The position numbers were made by a program, and so were the translations under genes. DNA of 64,000 bases, taken from positions 930,001 to 994,000 of the forward strand of contig JALJCO010001098.1 in assembly GCA_023101725.1 (NCBI GenBank), in the 5' to 3' direction. The notes under the pieces are model-generated. The model was not told the DNA's origin and ran no database searches. It saw nothing but the letters and a program-made list of their open reading frames with translations. This document shows positions 41,700 to 53,313 of the stretch, one piece after another; the first letter of the stretch is position 1, and each line of letters starts with the position of its first letter. The DNA is from Atherinomorus stipes (Eukaryota; Chordata; Actinopteri; Atheriniformes; Atherinidae).

Positions 41700-42630
41700 G
41701 ATCCCCCTTTAATTTAAAGCCGGTTATCTTTCTCATTCCAGACCACACATCCCTCACGTTGTTCTGCTGGAGCTGCTTTCTAACTTTTTCTAGTGGTCCT
41801 CCTTCACTTCACTTAATCTTTATGTTGAGTTTTTTTGTGTGTGTTGTCTTCAATAACTCCCTGTCTCCATCCCCGAAGGCTTTCATTTAGATGTTTAGCA
41901 GCTTTTTCACTGGTGATCAGGGTTATTTACTGGAGAAGCTCCTCACTGTTCTTGTTGGAACGATGCTGTCCACACTAAAGTTGATCTAATCTGTCACACA
42001 GTCATAGAGTTGATGTAATCCAACAACATTCCAGATGCTTCCATCAAATCATGGCACAAATACCAGGTAAATTCATGCAAGTTGATATTTAAGGTGATGA
42101 AATTGCTTGTTGTTTAATTGCAAACTTTATTCATCAACTTGAGGAGACAAAATGATAAAAGATTACACAAAACAGAAAAGAATATAAATGTTTGTGGAGT
42201 TCCATATAGCAAAACAACTTATTATGTAATGAAAACCTGAAAATAATAACTAAGAAATTTTAGTGAGTCCAAATAATTTCTAAAAGCATTTGTACATTTC
42301 TCCAAATAATCTTTTTAAAAAAAATGAAAATTAAGAAACACTGTCACAGTTATTTTTTTTGTAAATGTTTATTTCACTTGATGCATAATTTTTCTCAAAC
42401 GCCTGATAATCCTCTCGTCTTTCTAGTAATTGGAGGATAAAACAGATGATAGTATGGCTTTCCAAATGGGTGAAGTTATGTCATCCCTTCGGAGTTGGTG
42501 TTCAGATTAGACTTCATGTTTATTGAACTAGGATTTCCATGCTATACAAATGTGACAGTGTGGGGGAATCCTGCCCGGGCCCTCGTTACATACCTTGCCC
42601 CACATAGATGCTTCGTATTGAATTTGACTT
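41700..42630. other. No gene seen
   Basis: AT-rich sequence with no domain-bearing frame. Confidence 0.4.
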
Positions 42631-42631
42631 C

Positions 42632-43310
42632 AAATCAAATCAAATCAAATCAAATTTATTTATATAGCCCTTTACAGTACCCATTGGACACACAAAGTGC
42701 TTTACAGCAGGGTAACAGAAAAAGAGACAACAATGCAAAACATAAAAATACAAACTTAAATACTAGGAAAAGTGAAGAACAAAAAAGAGTTAAGAGTGAA
42801 AACAACCAACAGAGAATCAGAACAGGCTACTCGGGGGAGTGCAGGGTGTACCTAAGAGAGAGTAAAAACCTTTAATAAATAAACTAGTTAGAATTAAAAG
42901 CTAGACTAAAAAAATAAGTCTTTAACTTAGATTTAAAAGAGCCCAGTTCAGTCGTGAGACGAATGTCAGGGGGCAGTGAGTTCCACAATCTGGGGCCAGC
43001 AGCTGAGAACGAGCGGTCGCCCCACTGCTTTAGCTTCGTTCTCGGCACTTCTAAAAGAAGTTGGCCAGCAGAACGAAGGGCCCTGCTGGGGTCCCGGCGG
43101 ACCAGCAGGTCAGCCAGATAAGGAGGGGCCAGGCCGTTGAGGGCTTTAAAAACAAACAAAAGTAATTTAAAATCAATTCGGAAGCGGACGGGGAGCCAGT
43201 GCAGGGAAGATAGGACGGGGGTTATATGTTATATGTTCCCGCCTGGACGCGCCCACCAGAAAACGAGCAGCAGCGTTCTGGACGAGCTGCAGGCGGGCGA
43301 TGCCTTCAGT
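42632..43310 (-). mobile_element. L2-type LINE 3' fragment
   Basis: Contains the (AAATC)n/TTTATTTATATAGCCC end at 42632-42690 and, upstream on the minus strand, a reverse-transcriptase C-terminal frame at 43159-42884: ALNGLAPPYLADLLVRRDPS, RSAGQLLLEVPRTK, GDRSFSAAGPRLWNSLP, FKSKLKTYFFSLAF. 5'-truncated, as usual for LINEs. Confidence 0.75.
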
Positions 43311-43319
43311 CATGTATCT

Positions 43320-44440
43320 GTCACTGTCTTGCTTTTACATTTAATTCTTTAATGTTATGCTAAACTGTGGTAGAGATAATTTTAATCACTGTCTTAATAA
43401 AAAAAAAAATTGGGAGGAAACTTGATGTAGCCATATGTACTTCTATCTGGGTGTGTTAGCTTAATACAAATGTAAGCATATATAGCATAATTTTGTCGCA
43501 CAAAAACACTACCACACATAAATTTGGGATCAATTTACCATTGGATTCAATAGGAAAGTGATCTCAAGCTGTCGAACAGTAGTGCATATTGATACCAAAT
43601 ATTGTTAAAACATGTCATTTTCTAATTGCCACAAGTAACTGTAAAAATTAAAACAACTGCTTTTCTAGGCTTTTATTTTTGTAGAGACATCAAAGGGTTA
43701 ATCTTCTATCCTATGGCTATCCTATTCTATCCTAATACCGTAGAGTCCCCCTAAAAAAACAAAAGAAAATAAGAGCAATTTAAACTCTTCTTAAAATTCA
43801 CCTAAATCTCCCAGATATTATTTAAGGAAAGTGTAAAGTGATGCTCACCTTGTGGGGTCTTAAACTGTTGTGTTATAATTATTTTCTGGCAGTGAAATTG
43901 TTAAAATGATCGAATCACAGTTATGGATGTTAAGAAATTATGTATTTACACCACGTGTCTTTGTTTTTGCCAGGATTGTCTGGTCTTAAAGATAAAATAG
44001 ATCTTCTTGTAACATGTTTTTGTTGTTTATTTATCTGTAGTTATGTTATTTTTTTGCACATTAGCTGTTTGAGGACTTGATATCATTCAAAGAAACCTGT
44101 GGTTGTTCTCAGTACAAATGTCTGCCTGCTCTTATCAATATATTCATTTCTCTGGCTCTAACTTTCTTTTTCCTCCTCTGTTCTGTGAAGAAAACACTCC
44201 TTGGAGATCAGCGCAGTGATGAAAAGCTCTTTTCTGCAGCTAAATCCATCTCAAATAACCATGCTGCTGGATGTTCATACAGTAGTCCTTGTTCAGTCAA
44301 CTCTGACTGTAAAGTCTAAAGGAGGACTTCTTACTGTAAAAGACAACTAGACATTTCCAAAGTGCAGGCTACAGCATGTAGGAAATTGTAACTTCACAAA
44401 GTTTCTAAGTTTACAATGCAGCAGAAACAAACCACACCAG
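43320..44440. other. No gene seen
   Basis: The 80-codon frame at 44077 has a hydrophobic stretch (INIFISLALTFFFLLC) but no recognisable family, and nothing supports expression. Confidence 0.35.
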
Positions 44441-44760
44441 TGGTTCTCAACCTCTTTTATACAAAGTACCCCTTGTAAAATATATTTACAGCCTGATATC
44501 CCCTATCTACCGCAGAGTATTTTTGTTGGAAAAATAGATAAAAAAAAAAAAACTTCACTTGGTAACTTTCTCTTTGGCCCTCTTGCTTTTCAAGTAGAAT
44601 ACTACTGTACTACCCTCCAACCACAAATCCATTGTTAGCGTTGTCAAGGCGACATTGCTAGACAGTTGATGTCATTTTTCATGTAACTGGTTGGGTCAAA
44701 CATAATGTGAAAGGTTTTTTTAGGATAATGAAATAGTGTGAAACAGTTTAAATTCAGTTT
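44441..44760 (+). repeat. hAT (Charlie-like) fragment
   Basis: CAGTGGTTCTCAACCTCTTT and AAAGTACCCCTTG match a common hAT/Charlie-type terminus. The other end is not paired. Confidence 0.45.
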
Positions 44761-44886
44761 ATGAACGTACACTTACATTAGCTTAAATCTGTATTCGATA
44801 AATTCTACTGAAGGATATTTTTCATCTATGTCATTTGAGAAACAATAACCTACAACCCACCAGTAGCTTATTTTAAGACGCCTCCC

Positions 44887-44909
44887 GAAAAAAAAAAAAA
44901 AAAAAAGAC

Positions 44910-44963
<54 letters not shown>
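44887..44963 (+). repeat. Poly-A and (GAAA)n microsatellite
   Basis: About 20 A, then about 14 GAAA repeats. Confidence 0.95.
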
Positions 44964-44964
<1 letters not shown>

Positions 44965-45438
44965 ATTGGACTGAATTAAACAAATAGTTGAGATTGGAAA
45001 GGTACTGCAGTCATTAATATATTTCAGCATCAATAAATCATTTATCCTCAACTGGTTTCAGTGAGCAGTTCCTCCTTCCTTAAAACAATAATGACAGAGG
45101 ATAGGCATTCATCTAGTGGTCAATGAAAAGAAGTTACTTTATTTAAAACACTTTGACCAGACATTTTTCATTCAAGATGCTGCGGAAGATTGTGTTTATT
45201 TATTTTGAAATATGGTTGGATGAAATGAATCAGAGATCCCTTTATCAATGAGACCAAATCACAGAAACTCAACAAGAGAACTTGTGACAGCTTGGAAAGA
45301 GCATTTCCACAGGTACATGATCCAAAAAGCTGAAGTGATTGGCAGGCCTACTAAACATAATAGTTTAACTTGATAAACATATTGTCAAAGGGGGGTGCTG
45401 TTTAACCACTGACGTGTGTAATTGACTGTGGTGCTAAT

Positions 45439-45638
45439 GGGCTCTATGCACAACTCCACTACTCCTGAACTTAAGGTAGCTCCTTTGTTTCCTGTCTTTC
45501 ATTATTGGATGAACTGATTAATCCAGGTGTGTCTGGCCAGTTACTGAGTTCAGGCACCACCTGGATTAATCAGTTTGTTCAGTAACGAAAGACAGGAAAC
45601 AAAGGAGCTACCTGCTAGTGGAGTTGTGCATAGACCCC
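45439..45638. mobile_element. 200-bp palindromic MITE
   Basis: CTATGCACAACTCCACTA at the left and TAGTGGAGTTGTGCATAG at the right. The inverted identity continues inward (GGTAGCTCCTTTGTTTCCTG, ACTGATTAATCCAGGTG), so nearly the whole unit folds into a hairpin. Confidence 0.8.
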
Positions 45639-46284
45639 ATTCAGTGACTATGAAGTCCTGGTTCAAGCCTCGGGGTCGAAAAAATAATTAGAGATAGTAA
45701 AGCCAGTATCATCTCTGTATAAAAGTTATAATTTGCATGAACCTAACAGAAGAACTTAAATTTGAATATCATCAAATATACAAAATGCCCAAAAAGTAGA
45801 CTATTAACAGTACAAATATTAAGCTCCACATAAAAAGAAACAGGATCAAGTGTTTAAAAATAAATGTTGAAGTTACAGATACTCAACAACGGTCACTCTG
45901 AACCACTGGGGGGAGCACTCACCACAGAAACTCACTCACGTGAAACATCACAAATTAATCACAATTGTATTTCGATATGTTTTTATTTTATTTATGAAAA
46001 CTGTTTTTGATCCAAAATTATTTATAAAAAAAATGAAAATATGAATAAGATGTAACAACGTGCCCATGAACTCAAGTTTTCATCTTTACACCTTCTCTGG
46101 GACTTCTGAGAAAATAAGATACGTGCACTTTTCACAAAATCAGCTCCAGGGAAGCATCACAAAACTATACACAAGTCTGAGCATCACAGACCAAATATTT
46201 CTATTCAAACAGGTCGATTTCAGAAGCTCCAAAAATCCACAAGACTCTTCATCATGTTACACAGACTGAAATAAATATGTTTTT

Positions 46285-46367
46285 ACTTTCACTTTCATTA
46301 GTAACCCCAGTCGGTTAGTTTGCCCCAGATCTAAGTGACGTTGACGCTAAAGTAAAAATCCTATTGG
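46285..46367 (+). promoter_or_regulatory. Class I gene 3 promoter: ISRE and SXY-like module
   Basis: ACTTTCACTTTC at 46285-46296 is an ISRE. CTAAGTGACGTTGACG (46331-46346) contains a CRE/X2-like TGACG. CTATTGG at 46361-46367 is a Y-box-like inverted CCAAT, 129 bp before the ATG. The TGACG-to-Y spacing of about 20 bp resembles MHC SXY modules. Confidence 0.6.
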
Positions 46368-46495
46368 TTCGTAATGAGTCTGACGTCCGTTTTCTGTCTC
46401 TGTCGTCGTACTTTATGTGTTGAACTGAACCTGGAAGCGCAGAAACGGCGCTGCGGACAGAGGAGCGAGTCAGTTGTTGGATGTTAACGGACATC

Positions 46496-46548
46496 ATGGC
46501 TATCTTTCTGTTTTTTTTCCTTCTGGGGAATACACAGCACTGCGGCTG
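46496..46548 (+). pseudogene. Class I gene 3 leader exon, +1 frame error
   Basis: Begins MAIFLFFF; an upstream in-frame ATG lies at 46481. The hydrophobic core is present, but the exon is one base too long for the next exon's phase; see the gene entry. Confidence 0.7.
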
Positions 46549-47955
46549 GTGAGTTAAGAGTTTACAACTGATTAAAACAGATACATATTAAAATTATCCC
46601 AGAATCTTTGTTTACATAGACTATCAATAACACTTGATTCCGTGAAATTCATTGTTAAAGTTGTGTGGGAGGGTGTTCATCCCGCATATATTTATAAGGC
46701 TGGCTATCTTTCGTTTTTTCTACAATTATTGGCCTCTCATGCTCTATTAACTATTAGTTCACAATTATTCACTTGTCCGCTCAAAAACCGCTTCAAAATG
46801 GTGTCGTAGTTACGGAGTTGAATTCCCAATGCTTAATACCAAAATAAATCGGATGCAACTGAACCAGGAATTAATATGTCTTATTGATCAAAAAATAAAT
46901 TGAAGGCAACAGAAAACTACCTATTTAAGTTGCTTTTGATTTACATTTATAGATTTTTCTACAGTATAATTGACAGGGGCGCCTTGTTACATTGCTGAAA
47001 GCCATTAGACGAGATAATGTGCTGTTTAAAACTAGACCAATAATAAACTGGTGTCTGTCACATCCACCTGGCTTTACTCTAAAGATCTAAACAATATTGG
47101 CTCAACAGTAACAAGAAGCTGTTAAAAAGCCTAAATGGGTTTGAAGTTATTTGCACACAGAAGTTTATTTTACCAAAGAATATTAGTAACATGATGACTG
47201 TTAAGCAGAGCTTTCCAACTCATGTAATTGTTCTAGTATTTTCAAAAAAGAAAAAAGCTGCCAGTGATTGATTGTTAATTAATTAATTTATGATTAGTTG
47301 ATGTTTTACTAATAAAGACTGTACTCGGGAACTTTGACTATTTTAAATGCATTTAGAAAAAAATGGTGCATATTTGTGTTGGTTATGTTCAGATGATAAA
47401 CTCTATACCACAACAGTCTTAAAGCCCAAATGCTTCAAAAGTTAAATTAAGTGTTATTTCCATTGATGACTATAAAAACTTGTGATCACATCAAACTGTG
47501 AAAAAATAAACTCCTTTAGAGTAGTATAAAGAAAAAACATATTGACATTAAGAGATGTTAATAGTCAAAGAAAAGAAGTCAACTGTGACCCTAGCAGGCA
47601 GTGAAGCCACCATCATAACTAACTGAATGATGGTGCCACAATTATGGAAGTCAAAAAGAAGTTTTACTTTACCTGAAGACAAAAAGACAGTCTGTTGTCA
47701 GAGATGGTCAGCAAGAATAGGCTTGTCTTAATTTTTTGATCCATTTGTTATCTAAATTCATGCAGGATACACATTCTTGCCCAAATTGTGAAAAAGATTA
47801 AAGAATTTCATGAGCATTTTGGTTTACATAAGAATTAGCCTTTATTTTGGTTTAAAATTCAGAGGAGATTATAATTTGATTCACGCTTTAATTGAAAACT
47901 AATTCTCTTTTATTCTGAACACTGAAATCACAGCTTTGTTTTATTTATTTTACAG
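46549..47955 (+). other. Gene 3 intron 1
   Basis: 1.4 kb, AT-rich, no exon recognised. Ends TTATTTTACAG. Confidence 0.5.
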
Positions 47956-48216
47956 TGACTCACTCTCTGAAGTATTTCTACACTTCATCCTCACAAGTCC
48001 CAAACTTTCCTGAGTTTGTGGTTGTCGCGATGGTTGATGATGTTCAGATGGTTCACTATGACAGCAACACTGGGAAAGCAGTGCCTAAACAGGATTGGAT
48101 GGGGAAAAACACAGATCAGCAATACTGGGAGAGAGAGACTGGGATCTTTCTGGGTGCCCAGCAGACCTTCAAAGGCAACATTGAAATTGCAAAGCAGCGC
48201 TTCAACCAAACTGGAG
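47956..48216 (+). CDS. Class I gene 3 alpha1 exon
   Basis: 261 bp. [10 protein letters not shown] has Y7, [20 protein letters not shown] is the typical strand region, [11 protein letters not shown] has Y59, and KQRFNQTGG has R84 and the N86 glycosylation site. All alpha1 peptide-terminus contacts are conserved, unlike gene 2. The donor is GTTTGT. Confidence 0.9.
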
Positions 48217-48454
48217 GTTTGTTTGTGTTTCACTGTTTATTGGTAATGTGGGTTTTGTCTTATAATTTGTTGTAAAACTTGACATACTCCCACACCACAC
48301 ATGCACGAATACACGTATTAAACCAGCCGTTTAGTTATATTAGCAATAAAGATACTTGTATACATTAAAACATAGTCAAACTTTGCAACATTACAGAAAC
48401 AAGTTTTTCCTTTTCTAACCTTTCATGATATAGGTACAGAAATAAATATAAAGG

Positions 48455-48800
48455 GGGGGAAGATAAGAAAGAAACGGCGGGGGGAGGAACGAGCAGGGGG
48501 GGGGGGAGAAAGGATAGGTGTCCCTCTTTTCGATTGTTATGGGTGTGGGAGGGAAAAAATGATTACGTGGTTAAAAAGGGGGGGGGGCGGGGGAGGGGAA
48601 AATAAATTTCTTTTTGAAAATTTTGTTTATAGAACCACTCAGTTTTTGCCCCTTCAAGGCGGGGGGGACCCACACACACACACACACACACACACATATG
48701 TATATATATATATATATATATCATGAGAAAAAAAGATTCATGTTTGTTTTTTTTCAATCCCTATATATATATATGTATTATTTGTTGTTTTGTTTTTTTT
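48455..48800. repeat. Low-complexity block (G runs, CA and TA repeats)
   Basis: Several runs of 7-12 G, (CA)n at about 48670-48697, (TA)n at 48707-48721 and 48764-48775. It lies where gene 3 loses its remaining exons; sequence quality is doubtful. Confidence 0.85.
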
Positions 48801-49304
48801 TCTCATTATTTTCAGTCTGAGTCACAGCTTTTCTCACATTATTGTTTTTTTTTTTGTTTTTTTTTTCCAACATCTTATTTTACTCAGACTAGTTTTTACA
48901 ATGTTACAGTAAACGGACAAAATTTTCAGGGTGGAGGTTGTTGTCCTGTTGATCAGGTAAACACTGTGTCACTTCCTGTTGGCAGCGCTGGAATGTGACT
49001 ACAGACCTCTGATGCTGTCAGAATTCAGCCATCAGCTCTCAATGAAATATAAGATTTAAGATATCTCCACCTTATGTTTTAATCTCTGATATATGACCTC
49101 TCTGCTGACATTAGATAACCATCAGAAAACATTTTCCCGTTCTCTAAAGTTACTGACATTTACTGTGAGCAAAAACTAATAAACTTGTTAATTCACTTCA
49201 TTCACACAACCAGTAGAAATCCAAAAACACACTCATTTTGTTTTCTTGCTGCTGTGATAAAGAACTCAAACCATACTGAAACATCACTAAAGACATCCTA
49301 AATG
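48801..49304. other. No gene seen
   Basis: T-rich at the start. A stretch at 48928-48998 (TTTTCAG, then GGTGGAGGTTGTTGTCCTG) could be an old terminal exon but has no recognisable product. Confidence 0.3.
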
Positions 49305-49475
49305 TTTTCTTGTGTTATTTTAGTCCATAAATATAAAAACTAGATTGCAGCCAACATGTGGAGCAGTTTGACAGACAGTCTGATCTGGATAATCCTCAGT
49401 TCAGTCCTCTCCTGCTCTCCATCATCACCTACACTCTGTTAATGTTCACACTCACTGTTTATCTGCTATTATTTA
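49305..49475 (+). other. Class I 3'-flank module, uninterrupted copy
   Basis: Matches 12165-12242 plus 12737-12815 beyond gene 1 (see that entry). Marks the 3' end of a class I duplication unit. Confidence 0.6.
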
Positions 49476-52450
49476 ATTATTTTTCTGTCTCTGCTGTCAG
49501 ACAAACAAAAAAACACAATGATTTGATTCTAGCTAATAAATGTAATTGAAGCAGGAAAATCGTCATTTATGTCATTCTGAATTAATTAAACCATATTTTC
49601 TCCCCATAATGTTTATTGACACATGAACTGAGACAGGAACATGATTTATAGTTTCTGCTGATAAAAACTTCAGCATGTTTACAGGATAAAGTTGGACTGC
49701 TGCTGTAGGACCAGCAGGAGGTGCAAGAAATGAAGACATGATCCTTCTCTTTGTTACTGAAGACAGTAAAAAAAGGAAAACATAATTTAATAGCTGCTAC
49801 AAAGAAATCCCAGATTAAATGTGTGTTTATGCTGAAACTCAGCAGTTAAACTGAAATTTAATCTACACTATAATGTAATTTTCTCCAGCAGAAATCAGAG
49901 TTTTTCCTTCATATTCTCCAAAATTGGTAAAAATAAATGTATAAAACTGATCATCAGTGAGCTGTTTGCTCAGACAGGGTTCAGTTTCTGTGCTGCAGCT
50001 TCTCTTTAACCTCTCTGTGATCACACCACACAGCTGTTGTTATGAAGCTGCATCTCTGCTGATTTGATCCTTCATGATCATAAAACAGTGATTTAACAAA
50101 CATCCCAGCACCTCAGCGCAGCAGTCCCAGTTTGTCCAGTCAGCCGGGAACGTTTCTGACCCACAACCACATTTCTGCTCGTTCAGCCGTCTGACAGCAG
50201 AAAGAGAAACGTGATGAAATGAGAGCAGCTGGACTGTGTGTTTATGAACACGCAGAGACGTTGTAGTTGATGATGGAGGAAGAAGAGGACCGATCGCAGG
50301 TTGAAGCAGCTCAGACTGAAAAACTGCTCAGCAGCAGTTTATCGTCTGAACTGAAGAGGAAGGAGAAAATATTTCAGCAGTTTCTCCTCTGATCAGGTGT
50401 GTCGCTGAGGTTGAACATCTTTCCCAACACAGCATGAAAACATCACGTCCAGCAACATTTTAGACTCGGCTGCTTTACAGAGAACGGAGAACTACGTCAC
50501 AGCGCTTTGCATTCTGGGTAGTCGTCCACATCTTTGCTCACATGTAGAAAGTCTTTACAGAAACTCTGAGCTTTTAGAAAACAGAGGACATTAAATAAAT
50601 CTGTTTATGTACAATATATTATTTTAGCATCAGTTCTGCGACGCACACGCGTGTAACAATCATACTGCAGGTTTGATGTTAAAAAGGGAAAATAAATCCA
50701 AACTCATCATGCTCCAACTTTTTTAGCTGCGTGATACAAACTCAACAACTGATCTACAAGAGAAGTCTGCCTGGTAGAAACATTATTCACTCAGTTTTCA
50801 GGCTGTTTAGATAATCTGGGATTTTTTTATTTAAACTTTATTTATAAAACATGAAGTTAGCTGCTGCTGAGCGGCGTGCAGCGTCTGCATGCGCAGCGAC
50901 GTGAGCCAGAAACAGCAGGTGGACGCTGAAAAGGGAAATCTGGTTGTAGGAAGAGACGCAGCTGACCGGAGAGGCGAGGCGGTTTATTCGTACGAGCGGC
51001 CGCGGAGACTTCCGTTAGATCGGACTCGTTTCTCTCAGACTGGGAAGAGAGAAAGCTGTCGGCTGACTTCCTGAGCAGAACACAGATGACTTGAGGAAGG
51101 CGGCAGGAGCTTCAGCTTTTAACGTTTTTATGCGTCCTGCTGGTCTGAACGCTGCTGAGAGAGGAGCGTTGGAAGATCCTCTCTGTGAGGAGGCGGCAGT
51201 GATGGCGGTCCTTCAGGAAGAAGCACAGAGGAGCTTCATCTCAGCTGTTTGTCACGTTGAAACTCCTTTTATAGAGTTAAAGTTTAAGTAAGAAGATTAT
51301 TTTTATTTTAAAGCAGATGGATTCCCCTATAAAATTACTCCCATCATTGCAGAATGATTATTTCCAATTAAACTCATTTACTTCATGTTGGGAAAATCCT
51401 TCATTTTTTAAATATTGATGTATAAATCTCAATCTTTTAATTAAGTGCATCCCTAAAATAAACACAAAGACCAGTTTGACTCCTGTCCCGTCCTGTAACT
51501 CCCACTGTGGATGGATGATGAGTTCATCAGCTGCTGCTGTGAGTCGCAGTCGTCTCCAACGTGCAGCATGAACAGTTTCAGCAGTTACATCTGCTCCTGC
51601 TGCAGGTTGTCGTGTCTCTGTGGGGTTTAGTTGGCTCTGGTTATCTACAGGTCTGATCTGGAAGAGACGCACTGATACAAGAGTCTGCGCAGTTATCTGC
51701 GTCCACGCTTTGTCTCGGTTAATGTGATGTTATATTTGGTTTAGTAGAAGTGAAGCCGTGACAGTTAACAGAGCAGAGAGCAGATTTGACTTTGTTCAGT
51801 CTGTCTGGAGCTGATGGGAAGCTAAATGAAGCTAGCCAGATATCAGACTAATATCAAGGAATAATCAGAAATTAATGATGGTGACAGCCTTGTAGGTGGT
51901 TCAGTTTTTTATTAGTTCATCTCAAATGAGGAGATTGTTTTTAATTTAATGTGTTTTTGGTTTTTGATTTGTCAACAGAAACCACCATGATGTTCGTCTC
52001 AAAGTAGGACTTTAGCATCAGACACATTCTGGTAAAATATGATAGAGGACGGTAGAGTTTAGATAAAAATAATCATTTACTTGATTATTTGGTGAATTAA
52101 AACATTTATTTGTCTTTAGCTGATAGATTATTACATTTAAAACGTCCTCTTTTCTACCTCCGTAAATATTATTACTTAATGTACTGTAGCTCCTCTGTGT
52201 GTAAAACCAATAATGTTCTGAGTTTTTTACGGAAGCTGACGTCAGAATCTCGTTTTCTTCAGCAAAGATCTTCAAAGTCAACAAGATAACTAGTTTCGTC
52301 GCACTAACATGTCAAACTCTAACGAGTCGACAAACTGGGTGAAGTTCAAGTGTTATAAATGTTGCATGGATGGATAAAAATACATTTGGATCGGCATTGC
52401 ATGATTTTATAAATGCAAAGTCAGGTGATTAGGAAACATCTAAATTTAGA
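49476..52450. other. Unassigned, partly CpG-containing stretch
   Basis: No recognisable gene. 50640-51260 has more CpG than the surroundings and several short open frames (50889-51074, 51091-51291 plus; 51358-51672 minus), none with a domain. Confidence 0.35.
50270..50392 (+). CDS. Possible 40-residue ORF, unknown
   Basis: Starts with a double ATG and reads MMEEEEDRSQVEAAQTEKLL, then SSSLSSELKRKEKIFQQFLL, stop at 50390-50392. Strongly acidic N-terminus and a charged, possibly helical C-terminal half. It could be a first exon or chance; no family recognised and no promoter identified. Confidence 0.2.
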   Translation: MMEEEEDRSQVEAAQTEKLLSSSLSSELKRKEKIFQQFLL

Positions 52451-52691
52451 TGCATTCAGTAGAGCTGAACAATTAATCGAATTTTCAATTAAATTGCAAT
52501 TTTAATTAGCACAATTTTGTAATCGCGCCAACATGCAATTTTCCCACATCATCTGGTCACGTGAAGTAAGCAGTGCAAGTGGCTCTGCTGAGGAAAACGT
52601 GTATTAAGAATCAGCTCCCTGAAATTACAAGAGCAACGGTGTCAGGCTCCTCAGAACCGTTACTGAAAGTGACACTTCTGCAGATTTCCCA

Positions 52692-52865
52692 GTTCCAAAG
52701 AAAAACGGCACATCAGCTGTGTGGGACTGTTTTGGTTTCCGGGATATTGACAAAGAACAGCATCAGGTATTGGGCCAAACTTGCCAAGCAAAAATTGCTA
52801 GTTCGCACGGCAACACAACAAATTTGTTTCAACGTTTAAAGCATCATCACAGAGTCATACTTTAA
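52692..52865 (+). pseudogene. BED zinc-finger fragment of a hAT transposase
   Basis: Reads VPKKNGTSAVWDCFGF, then QVLGQTCQAKIASSHGN, TTNLFQRLKHHH and a stop at 52863-52865. This is the hAT/ZBED BED finger, which binds the transposon ends. The first zinc cysteine (CxxC) is glycine (LGQTC), so the finger is dead. Stops lie upstream and no catalytic region follows. Confidence 0.75.
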
Positions 52866-53041
52866 GTAGAGAGAATGAATGAACGAGTGCTTTTGTCCTG
52901 TGAGTTCAGAGTTAACTCTCCGTTAGTTATCGGGGGGGGGGGGTTCTGCACGCTGAAGCCAGTGCACCTGACGCAGCTCGCTACCCAGACACCAACAAAC
53001 TGCAAAAGAAGGGCGACTAAACTAAATATCTTACAAACCCA

Positions 53042-53313
53042 GCTAACAGAGGAACGTTCCGCGAACGTTCCTCGAACGTTGCATTAAGGTCGCGGGAACG
53101 TTCGCCCTAACCTGCGACCAACGTCCACTGAACGTCATTATGGAAAGTTTTCTAAAGGTTCCGGGAACGTTAGCGGATGACCTTCGGCGAACGTTCCCCG
53201 AACGGTAAGACAACGTTAGGAACCTTTAGAAAACTTTCCATTTCGACGTTCAGAGAACATTGGCTGCTTAAGGCAACGTTCGGGGAACGTTCGCGGAACA
53301 TTCCTTTGTTAGC
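53042..53313. mobile_element. 272-bp palindromic MITE with AACGTT motifs
   Basis: GCTAACAGAGGAACGTTCCG at the left; GCGGAACATTCCTTTGTTAGC is its near-complement at the right. Inner inverted pairs include GGAAAGTTTTCTAAAGGTTC and GAACCTTTAGAAAACTTTCC. Its ends resemble those of the minisatellite block at 60080-60902. Confidence 0.75.

Larger units (their letters stand above)
46496..49475 (+). pseudogene. MHC class I gene 3, truncated (leader and alpha1 only)
   Basis: Leader exon 46496-46548 (GGCTG|GTGAG) and alpha1 exon 47956-48216. Alpha1 is a good classical-looking U domain. After alpha1 the sequence enters low-complexity DNA (48455-48800), and no alpha2, alpha3 or TM exon follows before the shared class I 3' module at 49305-49475, so the gene core appears deleted or missing from the assembly. 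The leader is also one base out of frame: read to the splice site it ends in phase 2, while alpha1 needs phase 1. Dropping one base in T8 (46511-46518) or G4 (46525-46528) gives the expected GIHSTAAG end. The promoter upstream looks intact. Confidence 0.8.

Noticed and set aside
44077..44319. Possible membrane protein ORF
   Set aside because: One hydrophobic stretch only, AT-rich context, no family and no splice or promoter support.
48723..48998. 91-codon frame as the missing part of class I gene 3
   Set aside because: It starts in T-rich low-complexity DNA and has no class I motif.
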